Of a stretch of DNA of 5,087 nt, positions 1-5,087 are shown one piece after another; position 1 is the first letter of the stretch, and each line of letters opens with the position of its first letter. The translations under genes and the position numbers were made by a program. The notes under the pieces were generated by a model that ran no database searches, was not told where the DNA came from, and saw only the letters and a program-made list of their open reading frames with translations. Origin of the DNA: Alphaproteobacteria bacterium UBA2964 (GTDB lineage: Bacteria; Pseudomonadota; Alphaproteobacteria; MPNO01; UBA2964); contig DEBE01000144.1 of NCBI GenBank assembly GCA_002348425.1, positions 1 to 5,087 on the forward strand, in the 5' to 3' direction.

Positions 1-1709
1 TGCCCGGCTATTTTTTTTCCCTTTTCGATTAAGGTCTCTGATGCCTTTACAATAACCGTCCCCGCCATTCGCATTGAACGCCCGGAATGGGAACCACCCC
101 CTACCTTGACGACGTCAGTATCGCCCACTATCACATTGACTTTCTCTATTGGTAACCCGAGCCACTCGGAGGCCACCTGAGCAAAACTCGTCTCGTGTCC
201 CTGGCCACTGGGTTGGGTTCCAATTACTAAATCAAGTCTGTTTTTTTTAGGACAGATATGCAGCTCAGCTTGTTCAACTGGTGTACCAATAGAGCTCTCT
301 ACATAATGTGCAATGCCTCGACCGAGTAATTTTCCGCGCTTTCTAGCCTCCACCTTTCGGGCATCGAAATTATCCCAGTCATTGAGTTCGATAGCCATAT
401 TAAGGCTTTTTAGGTATTTCCCGCTGTCATACTGCATGCCCACTGCATTAGTGTAAGGCATTTCTTCTTCCCGGATTAGATTCTTTCTCCTTAGTTCAAC
501 GGGATCAAATCCGAGAACTCTCGCCGTCTTTTCAACTAGACATTCTACACAATATATAATTTCTGGTCTGCCCGAACTACGATAGGCGTTGGTCGGCGGG
601 GTGTTGGAAAATGTTGCTCGCGACCTTAAGTGTGCAACCGGTATTCTATATGACCCGGTTATGATTCCTGAACCCTTGGAAAGCGGGGAAAGTGATACAC
701 ATTTAGCACCGACATTACTTATATTTGACGACCTTATAGCTTTGAAGACGCCGTCAGCATTTAGAGCTAGCTCCATGTCAACTACGAGGTCGCGCCCCTG
801 ATAGTCACTAACAAATGACTCAGACCTCTCAACAGTCAGTTTAACTGGACGGCCCACCTTTTTTGACGCCCAAGCAACAAGCGGAAACTCGACAAAAAGC
901 CTATTGCGTGTGCCAAAATTACCGCCGACATCAAGGGCGTAAACTCTCACCTGACTATTCTCAACACCCAATACTGTAGCGATTTCCCGCTTTTGTCTCA
1001 CGGTACCCCCGCTTCCGGCATAAATAGTGTATTTGTCCTCTTTTGGATCATAGTTACCAAGTGCAGACCTAGGTTCCATTGGCACCCCAGTTACCCTAGG
1101 TATATCGAATGACATCTTTACTATGTGGTCGGCCTTTTCAAAAGCTTGGTTAGTAGCATCCTGATTTCCAAAAAACGTTTCCACAAAAACGTTATCCGGA
1201 ATTTCACTGTAAAGTTTTGATGCGCTCTCCCCCGCGGCAGCCCTAGTATTAGTGACAGATGGCAGGATCTCATAGTCAATTTCGAGGCACTCCGCAGCTT
1301 CGGCTGCCTGCATTTTAGTTTCAGCGACTACCATCGCAATCGCCTCACCCACATAGCGCCCTTTATCCGTCGGCAACACGGTATTTATCCCGGCAAAGCT
1401 GTTATCGCCCACCGTGCCACCGGGACCATGTAACTTCATATCAAACTTTGTTGACGGAAAGGGACTATGAGGAATTTGACCGAGTCCATCGGCTTCACAG
1501 TCTTTACCGGTGAAGATACCTAGTACACCGGTCTTTGCCTTCGCTATTTGGGTATCAATATTTTTAATCACCGCATGCGCGAATGGGCAGCGAACCATCA
1601 CCGCCCAACATTGATGGGGTAATCTGTGATCATCACTAAACTCGCCTTCACCCACCAATAGACGTTGGTCTTCCTTGCGCCGGATTGGTTGACCTATAGC
1701 TCCATCCAT
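1..1709 (-). CDS. Xanthine dehydrogenase/CoxL-family molybdopterin-binding large subunit (C-terminus off the left edge)
   Basis: This is the catalytic molybdenum-cofactor subunit of a xanthine oxidase-family hydroxylase, which hydroxylates a substrate carbon using water and normally passes electrons to [2Fe-2S] and FAD subunits. The frame is open for 569 codons; the family usually has about 750-800, so roughly 200 residues are missing, including the catalytic Glu. Visible motifs in order are IG..RRKEDQRLLVGEGEFSDD (5-27), VGEAIA (120-125, hammerhead domain), PMEPR (210-214), VGGNFG (261-266, usually GGGFG), YQGRD (303-307), AYRSSGRPE (375-383, Arg of the active site), GQGHET (502-507) and GGGSHSGRSMRMAG (537-550, cofactor loop). 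There is no Cys in the AYR loop, so it is not a form I CO dehydrogenase. The position of the usual active-site Gln reads Gly234. The ATG at 1709 is chosen because GGAGAGG lies 4 nt upstream and the N-terminal motif is complete. It lies 89 nt downstream of the hydrolase gene, probably in the same transcript. The family is certain; the substrate is unknown. Confidence 0.95.
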   Translation of the reverse strand, partial: MDGAIGQPIRRKEDQRLLVGEGEFSDDHRLPHQCWAVMVRCPFAHAVIKNIDTQIAKAKTGVLGIFTGKDCEADGLGQIPHSPFPSTKFDMKLHGPGGTVGDNSFAGINTVLPTDKGRYVGEAIAMVVAETKMQAAEAAECLEIDYEILPSVTNTRAAAGESASKLYSEIPDNVFVETFFGNQDATNQAFEKADHIVKMSFDIPRVTGVPMEPRSALGNYDPKEDKYTIYAGSGGTVRQKREIATVLGVENSQVRVYALDVGGNFGTRNRLFVEFPLVAWASKKVGRPVKLTVERSESFVSDYQGRDLVVDMELALNADGVFKAIRSSNISNVGAKCVSLSPLSKGSGIITGSYRIPVAHLRSRATFSNTPPTNAYRSSGRPEIIYCVECLVEKTARVLGFDPVELRRKNLIREEEMPYTNAVGMQYDSGKYLKSLNMAIELNDWDNFDARKVEARKRGKLLGRGIAHYVESSIGTPVEQAELHICPKKNRLDLVIGTQPSGQGHETSFAQVASEWLGLPIEKVNVIVGDTDVVKVGGGSHSGRSMRMAGTVIVKASETLIEKGKKIAG

Positions 1710-1713
1710 ATTA

Positions 1714-1720
1714 CCTCTCC
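1714..1720 (-). promoter_or_regulatory. Ribosome binding site of the left molybdenum subunit
   Basis: GGAGAGG on the minus strand sits 4 nt before the ATG at 1709-1707 and fixes that start. A second ATG-like triplet at 1705-1703 is out of frame. Confidence 0.8.
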
Positions 1721-1723
1721 ACC

Positions 1724-1741
1724 CCATACGGTAGCGTATGG
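1724..1741 (-). repeat. Perfect 7-bp inverted repeat just upstream of a ribosome binding site
   Basis: CCATACG and CGTATGG are perfectly complementary arms around a 4-nt loop, ending 3 nt before the Shine-Dalgarno of the left molybdenum-subunit gene. No T-tract follows, so it is not an intrinsic terminator. In RNA it could be a hairpin influencing ribosome loading or an mRNA-processing/stability element between the hydrolase and oxidoreductase cistrons; in DNA it could be an operator. The symmetry is seen directly; the function is inference. Confidence 0.5.
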
Positions 1742-1798
1742 TTTCCTCTTTAATGCCTGAACTCCTTCAGTGGGTCAATGGCGGCTAATACTGGGTCG

Positions 1799-2863
1799 CT
1801 ATTCTCCAAGTTGTACAGCCAGCCAGTCCGAAGTTTGTGGTCTAACCTTGTAGGGCCGGTTGTGACATACGTGATTGCCGTCTTCAATTATTGACAAGAC
1901 TTTAGGCCCGGAAACGTCGGCTGCAATTTGATTGGCGGCCTCGACAGCCGTTATGCGGTCAAGTCCTCCGGCGGCGACATAGATTGGACAGGTGATGTTT
2001 TTAGCACAAGCCCTAAGTGTTAGTGTTTTTCCAATTTCGTAAGCCTGTTCAAGCGTCTTAGCGTGAGAACGAATCCGGAAAACCTCTTTATTCAAATCAG
2101 ATTTCTTATCCCAATTTTCTGCCCAGTCGTAAGCACCAGAAATAGAGACGCAAGCCTTGATTCGTTTTTCAAAGGCAGCGGCTCTTGGCGCATGGTAACC
2201 GCCAAGGCTGACTCCGAAAATTCCCACCCGATTTGTATCAAGGTCAGGGCGACCCTCTATCCAATCGATTATTGCTGATGCAACTGTTTCATAATCCCCA
2301 CGAATGGGAAGATGATATTCGGCTTCTCCCTGACCCGGGCCGTCGACAGGCAGAGTAGCAATTCCCCTCAAAAGAAGAGAGGGGGCGTAACCGAAAATTT
2401 CTTCTTTCGTAGCCTCAAGGCCGGGAACCATGATTACTACCGGAGGCTTATCTACCCCACTAGGCTTACGCAGATTTCCATAAAGTTCTGTTCCTTCAAA
2501 GGGGATTGCTACACGCTCTCCGAGTGGTTCCATATGCGGCAACGCGAGCCGATGACACTCCACTGCCTTTGCATGTGTTGCCCTCATCGCTTCAGGAAAT
2601 TGCACTGCCATGAACTTGGCAAAATGATATAACAGCGCTGCAGTGGTAAGATGATCTGCCGCACTTAACCCTCTAGCTTCTTCTAAAGCCTCACGCCCTA
2701 GGGCCTCATGTATTTCTGCCCGAGCTGACCAACGCGGCAACCAGTCTTCCCAGTCTACCAAGCCAGCGGTTGCTTCTTCGAAATCAGCGAGCGGCACACC
2801 ACTAGTTATAAATCGTGGCGTGAAATTGCTTATTACAGTCTCAATCTGTGGTGCACGAGCCAT
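1799..2863 (-). CDS. Alpha/beta hydrolase, 2,6-dihydroxypseudooxynicotine hydrolase/Ayg1-like C-C hydrolase
   Basis: A complete 354-residue cytoplasmic serine hydrolase with no signal peptide. A helical N-terminal cap region (about 1-115) precedes the alpha/beta core. Core motifs are VPGLEATKEE (146-155, oxyanion region), DGPGQGE (174-180) and the nucleophile elbow GVSLGG (217-222, Ser219). Asp302 in GGLDR and His331 in GNHVCHN complete the triad. This layout is that of the group containing 2,6-dihydroxypseudooxynicotine hydrolase of the Arthrobacter nicotine pathway and fungal Ayg1, which hydrolyse C-C bonds next to a ketone; the remembered triad spacing of the Arthrobacter enzyme is the same. 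The start is supported by GGGAGGG 4 nt before the ATG. It is the first gene of the leftward set, followed after 89 nt by a molybdenum hydroxylase subunit, and its upstream region is shared with the divergent aldolase gene. A plain esterase of the FrsA type is the main alternative. Confidence 0.9.
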   Translation of the reverse strand: MARAPQIETVISNFTPRFITSGVPLADFEEATAGLVDWEDWLPRWSARAEIHEALGREALEEARGLSAADHLTTAALLYHFAKFMAVQFPEAMRATHAKAVECHRLALPHMEPLGERVAIPFEGTELYGNLRKPSGVDKPPVVIMVPGLEATKEEIFGYAPSLLLRGIATLPVDGPGQGEAEYHLPIRGDYETVASAIIDWIEGRPDLDTNRVGIFGVSLGGYHAPRAAAFEKRIKACVSISGAYDWAENWDKKSDLNKEVFRIRSHAKTLEQAYEIGKTLTLRACAKNITCPIYVAAGGLDRITAVEAANQIAADVSGPKVLSIIEDGNHVCHNRPYKVRPQTSDWLAVQLGE

Positions 2864-2867
2864 CGTA

Positions 2868-2874
2868 CCCTCCC
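2868..2874 (-). promoter_or_regulatory. Ribosome binding site of the alpha/beta hydrolase
   Basis: GGGAGGG on the minus strand, followed by TACG and the ATG at 2863-2861. The purine-rich stretch extends slightly upstream (AGAGGGAGGG). It supports the annotated hydrolase start. Confidence 0.75.
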
Positions 2875-2884
2875 TCTAAGCATA

Positions 2885-2905
2885 AATTATTTATCCTTAA
2901 TAATT
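2885..2905. repeat. A/T-only inverted repeat, 7-7-7 layout
   Basis: AATTATT (2885-2891) and AATAATT (2899-2905) are perfect complements around a 7-nt spacer, close upstream of the hydrolase ribosome binding site. It could be an operator half-site pair or part of an A/T-rich promoter. The arms contain no G or C, so chance is a real possibility in this A/T-rich patch. Confidence 0.4.
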
Positions 2906-2915
2906 CTGATGTGGC

Positions 2916-2932
2916 ACCCCCTGACAAGGGGT
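2916..2932. repeat. G/C-rich dyad ACCCC-N7-GGGGT in the divergent region
   Basis: ACCCCCTGACAAGGGGT has perfect 5-bp arms with a 7-nt centre. It stands out against the A/T-rich flanks and lies at the point where promoter-like -35 elements of both directions overlap, a suitable place for an operator that controls both gene sets. No T-run follows on either strand, so a terminator is unlikely. The symmetry is seen; the role is inferred. Confidence 0.4.
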
Positions 2933-3003
2933 CTCCCATAAGATACGCTTTATACAGGAAATTATTTAGAGAGACACAGGGCTATTCTTTCTTTTAATCC
3001 ATT

Positions 3004-3010
3004 GGGGGGA
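3004..3010 (+). promoter_or_regulatory. Ribosome binding site of the class II aldolase homologue
   Basis: GGGGGGA followed by a 7-nt A/T spacer and the ATG at 3018, which supports that start. Confidence 0.7.
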
Positions 3011-3017
3011 ATAAATA

Positions 3018-3737
3018 ATGGAAGATGTTACAGGCACCATTCGCGAACTTGTGATTGCCAATCGAATTCTTGCACGAGAGGGCGTAGTTGACGCCTTTGG
3101 GCATATAAGCGTTCGTAATCCTAATAACTGTGAAAGCTATTTCATTTCCGTCTCGCGCGCACCTGAATTGATTACGATAGATGATATTGTTGAATTTCGT
3201 CTTGATGGCGAGCCTATTGGTGATTTGAAGGGACGCACCCCTTATGGAGAGCGCGCAATTCACGGCGGAATTTACGAACTTCGTCAAGATGTAAATTCGG
3301 TCGTACATAATCACTCACAGGAAGTCGTCCCATTCGCCTCAACAAATACCCTCATACGGCCATTATTGCATATGAGTGCACCCATCGGTGCAACCATACC
3401 AATATGGGATATAAGAGATAAATTCGGAGAAACAAACCACCTCGTTGTTACTATGGAACAGGGCCGCGACCTCGCCACCACTCTAGGCGATAACGCCTCA
3501 GCTCTAATGAAGCGCCACGGTTGTGTATGCGCCCGTCGTAATATTCGTGAAGTTGTCATGACAGCAGTCTATTTACAAGCGACAGCAAAAATGATCACCC
3601 AAGCTATGATACTTGGAGGTGAAATTGATTACCTAACGCCCAAAGAGGTTGACCTTTGCAATGTAAATCAACTAGGTCCGCTTGGGTTGGATCGTGCTTG
3701 GGAATATTGGGTTATGCGCACCGGGTATAAGGATTGA
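3018..3737 (+). CDS. Class II aldolase/adducin-fold protein, probable metal-dependent decarboxylase or aldolase
   Basis: A complete 239-residue cytoplasmic protein of the class II aldolase/adducin family, close to the usual 210-260 residues. Visible family features are DAFGHISVR (25-33, phosphate/carboxylate loop region), GERAIHGGIY (77-86, with Glu78 at the catalytic acid position), VHNHS (96-100; His97 and His99 as metal ligands) and RHGCV (166-170; His167 as third ligand). The tail REVVMTAVYLQATAKM (177-192) resembles the subgroup that holds 3-hydroxy-2-methylpyridine-4,5-dicarboxylate 4-decarboxylase of vitamin B6 breakdown and 2-hydroxy-3-carboxymuconic semialdehyde decarboxylases, rather than sugar-phosphate aldolases. 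That subgroup assignment is from memory of the family. With three ligands and the Glu present it is probably active. It is first in the rightward set, 21 nt before the next gene. An aldolase acting on a hydroxy-keto acid is the alternative. Confidence 0.9.
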   Translation: MEDVTGTIRELVIANRILAREGVVDAFGHISVRNPNNCESYFISVSRAPELITIDDIVEFRLDGEPIGDLKGRTPYGERAIHGGIYELRQDVNSVVHNHSQEVVPFASTNTLIRPLLHMSAPIGATIPIWDIRDKFGETNHLVVTMEQGRDLATTLGDNASALMKRHGCVCARRNIREVVMTAVYLQATAKMITQAMILGGEIDYLTPKEVDLCNVNQLGPLGLDRAWEYWVMRTGYKD

Positions 3738-3743
3738 GAACAC

Positions 3744-3751
3744 TTAAGGAG
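3744..3751 (+). promoter_or_regulatory. Strong ribosome binding site of the 60-residue protein
   Basis: TTAAGGAG is followed by exactly 7 nt and the ATG at 3759. This near-ideal site, placed in the short gap after the aldolase stop, is the main reason to accept the small downstream gene as translated. Confidence 0.8.
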
Positions 3752-3758
3752 CTAATCA

Positions 3759-3941
3759 ATGCGAGTGTTAAAAGTTTTTAAAGATACCGAGTTTATAATA
3801 GCAGAAATTGAGGTTAACGTCGGAGAAGAAGTCCGCTCCGCCCCGACACTATGCGTAAGGCATCGAAAGAAACTGATCCCGCTTAATACTCCAGATGGTC
3901 GTCCAATATTAATGAACATGGAAAATGCGCTCAATCCATAA
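3759..3941 (+). CDS. 60-residue protein resembling a half-length biotinyl/lipoyl domain
   Basis: A small soluble protein with no membrane segment or signal peptide. The stretch VGEEVRSAPTLCV (21-33) has the spacing of the V-G-D-x-V-x-x-G-x-x-L segment of biotinyl/lipoyl hammerhead domains. Counting on from Leu31, Lys38 falls exactly where the biotinylated or lipoylated lysine lies; a P-D-G (45-47) follows as in the canonical ...P..G turn, one or two residues early. The usual E-A-M-K-M or E-T-D-K context is replaced by R-H-R-K-K-L, and the second half of a normal 75-80 residue domain is absent, so modification is doubtful. It has a strong ribosome binding site, lies 21 nt after the aldolase homologue and 4 nt before the molybdenum subunit, and is therefore a likely operon member. 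Function is unknown; carrier, assembly factor or subunit of a neighbour are all guesses. Confidence 0.7.
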   Translation: MRVLKVFKDTEFIIAEIEVNVGEEVRSAPTLCVRHRKKLIPLNTPDGRPILMNMENALNP

Positions 3942-3945
3942 TAAA

Positions 3946-5087
3946 ATGGATAGGCAAAATAGTAGAATAGGTATGGCTCTCCCTAGGTGGGAAGACGAAC
4001 GCCTTGTTACTGGGAAAGGTCGTTTTACAGATGACCAAAATTTAGACAGTCAAGTTTACGCTGCTTTTGTTCGAGCACCGCATGCCCATGCAAAAATTGA
4101 AAACATTGACTATGCAAAAGCTATAGAAACAGAGGGCGTTATCGCTGTTTTTTCTGCAAAAGAACTAGAAGCAGACGGAGTAAAACCGATCCCCTCAGAT
4201 GTGAAAGTGCGCGGTCCGCTTTACCCAAACCAAGACGGCTCTATAATGGCCGACCCACCATATTTCCCTTTAGCACGTCAGATAGTACGCCACGTTGGCG
4301 ATGCTGTTGCGTTGGTCATCGCTAAAACCCCAAATATTGCCGCTGAAGCAACAGAGAAGGTAACGATAGACTATACCGTACTCCCAAGTGTCACCGTTAC
4401 TAGTACCGCGCAAAGGAATCGCCAACCGCAGGTTTGGAAGGAAGCTCCAAATAACACCTGTTTTGATTGGGTTTCGGGTAATGAGGACGAAACGAACGAG
4501 GCGCTCGCGTTGGCAGAACATATTGCATCCATACAGGTTATTGATAACCGTGTTGTTACCTGTTTTTTGGAACCAAGGGGTGTATTAGCTACTTTTGATA
4601 AAGTCAAAAAGCGTTATACAGTGTGCTTAGGGTGTCAGGGTATTCATATGACACGCAAACGTTTGTCACAGATCCTTGGGGTACAGCAGGAGAATGTCCG
4701 TGTCATATCCCGGGATGTCGGGGGAGGCTTCGGTTCGCGTTCATTTACATACCCGGAATATGCCGCGATTTTATGGGCATCTGGTAAGCTCAAGCTACCG
4801 ATAAAATGGATCGCCACCCGGTCAGAAGACTTTTACAGTGCCAATCAGGGACGCGACTACGTGCTACGCGGCACGCTTGGTTTAAATGCTAAAGGGGATT
4901 TTTTAGCTCTTAAGGTCTCCGGAGTTTGTAATCTTGGTGCCTACGTGGCTGGAAGTTCTCCATTTACGGCACTGCGCAACGTCACCCGCATGCTTGCAGG
5001 GGTTTATAAAACTCCAAACCTGTATATCAACCTCAGCGGTGTTTTTACCAATACGGTCCCTATAGCTTCCTATCGCGGTGTAGGCCG
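3946..5087 (+). CDS. Second xanthine dehydrogenase/CoxL-family molybdopterin-binding large subunit (N-terminal half; right edge)
   Basis: The first 380 codons of a family member normally about 750-800 long. Motifs in order are IG...R.EDERLVTGKGRFTDD (8-30), VGDAVA (117-122), LEPRG (208-212), CQGIH (230-234, with Gln231 at the active-site Gln position), RDVGGGFGSR (256-265), NQGRD (300-304) and SYRGVG (375-380) at the edge. The Y-R-G loop without Cys excludes a form I CO dehydrogenase and fits the large general hydroxylase group. The ATG at 3946 is preferred over the in-frame ATG at 3973 because the conserved Ile-Gly lies between them. No clear Shine-Dalgarno precedes it, so translation is probably coupled to the small gene, whose stop is 4 nt upstream. 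It is a paralogue of the left-edge subunit but clearly divergent. Partner [2Fe-2S] and FAD subunits may follow outside the window. The substrate is unknown. Confidence 0.94.
   Translation, partial: MDRQNSRIGMALPRWEDERLVTGKGRFTDDQNLDSQVYAAFVRAPHAHAKIENIDYAKAIETEGVIAVFSAKELEADGVKPIPSDVKVRGPLYPNQDGSIMADPPYFPLARQIVRHVGDAVALVIAKTPNIAAEATEKVTIDYTVLPSVTVTSTAQRNRQPQVWKEAPNNTCFDWVSGNEDETNEALALAEHIASIQVIDNRVVTCFLEPRGVLATFDKVKKRYTVCLGCQGIHMTRKRLSQILGVQQENVRVISRDVGGGFGSRSFTYPEYAAILWASGKLKLPIKWIATRSEDFYSANQGRDYVLRGTLGLNAKGDFLALKVSGVCNLGAYVAGSSPFTALRNVTRMLAGVYKTPNLYINLSGVFTNTVPIASYRGVG

Larger units (their letters stand above)
2864..3017. promoter_or_regulatory. Divergent control region between hydrolase and aldolase genes
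   Basis: This 154-bp region separates the two outward-facing gene sets and must carry promoters for both unless transcription enters from elsewhere. It contains an A/T inverted repeat (2885-2905), an ACCCC/GGGGT dyad (2916-2932), and a 10-bp direct repeat (2884-2893 and 2959-2968). Weak promoter-like matches use the loop of the dyad in both directions: CTGACA (2921-2926) then TACGCT (2944-2949) with 17-bp spacing on plus, and TTGTCA (2927-2922) on minus with only a poor -10 candidate near 2902-2897. No regulator gene is visible in the window. The promoter calls are inference. Confidence 0.5.

Noticed and set aside
11..248. Two runs of eight T (11-18 and 241-248, the second after a G) as frameshift or slippage sites in the left molybdenum subunit
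   Set aside because: The protein reads through both in one frame with conserved motifs (GQGHET, GGGSHSGRS) between and beyond, so there is no frameshift; lysine-rich codons explain the runs.
589..801. 70-codon plus-strand open frame
   Set aside because: It is antisense to conserved residues of the left molybdenum subunit (YQGRD to AYRSSGRPE), with no ribosome binding site and no recognisable product.
2063..2632. Plus-strand open frames inside the hydrolase gene
   Set aside because: They lie opposite the hydrolase catalytic core, whose motifs are intact; their translations look random.
2916..2932. Intrinsic terminator
   Set aside because: The stem has only 5 bp, no T-tract follows in either direction, and it lies upstream of both genes, not downstream.
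2994..3559. Minus-strand open frames opposite the aldolase homologue
   Set aside because: They mirror a well-conserved gene on the plus strand and have no recognisable motifs of their own.
3752..3934. 60-codon minus-strand frame opposite the small lipoyl-like gene
   Set aside because: The plus-strand frame has an excellent Shine-Dalgarno, operon spacing and a family-like pattern; the minus frame has none of these.
3973..3975. Alternative start ATG for the right molybdenum subunit
   Set aside because: It would drop the conserved Ile-Gly of the N-terminal motif, and the nearby AATAGG is only 1 nt away, too close to act as a ribosome binding site.
4270..4607. Open frames on both strands within the right molybdenum subunit
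   Set aside because: They overlap a continuous 380-codon frame carrying LEPRG and neighbouring family motifs.
3946..5087. Aerobic carbon monoxide dehydrogenase (form I CoxL)
   Set aside because: Form I enzymes carry the copper-binding Cys in an AYRCSFR loop; this protein has SYRGVG and the left one AYRSSGR.

Overview
The window is a compact catabolic-looking locus made of two divergent gene sets around a 154-bp intergenic region (2864-3017). Composition is near-balanced (GC in the high 40s by eye), Shine-Dalgarno sites are clear, and spacing is short and operon-like. The protein families fit a Gram-negative, probably proteobacterial, chromosome or metagenome contig. No rRNA, tRNA or other phylogenetic marker is present, so the organism is not resolved. 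No gene-free stretch exceeds 300 bases, and I see no tRNA, rRNA, CRISPR array, IS element or phage gene.

Leftward set (minus strand): an alpha/beta hydrolase (1799-2863) resembling the 2,6-dihydroxypseudooxynicotine hydrolase/Ayg1 group of C-C bond hydrolases. After an 89-nt gap holding a perfect 7-bp hairpin and a strong ribosome binding site comes a xanthine dehydrogenase-family molybdenum subunit (1-1709), cut off by the left edge.

Rightward set (plus strand): a class II aldolase/adducin-fold protein (3018-3737) with the metal-binding histidines intact, closest in look to decarboxylases of aromatic or pyridine carboxylates. Next is a 60-residue protein (3759-3941) that resembles a half-length biotinyl/lipoyl domain, then a second, divergent xanthine dehydrogenase-family molybdenum subunit (3946 to the right edge, truncated).

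The likely theme is stepwise breakdown of an aromatic or N-heteroaromatic compound: hydroxylation by one or two molybdenum hydroxylases, decarboxylation or aldol cleavage by the class II aldolase homologue, and hydrolytic C-C cleavage by the alpha/beta hydrolase. The substrate cannot be read from the sequence. The [2Fe-2S] and FAD subunits that such molybdenum subunits normally need are not in the window and must lie outside it or elsewhere. The most distinctive points are the two unequal molybdenum subunits (one lacking the usual active-site glutamine), the small lipoyl-like protein placed between decarboxylase and oxidoreductase, and the symmetric elements in the divergent control region.
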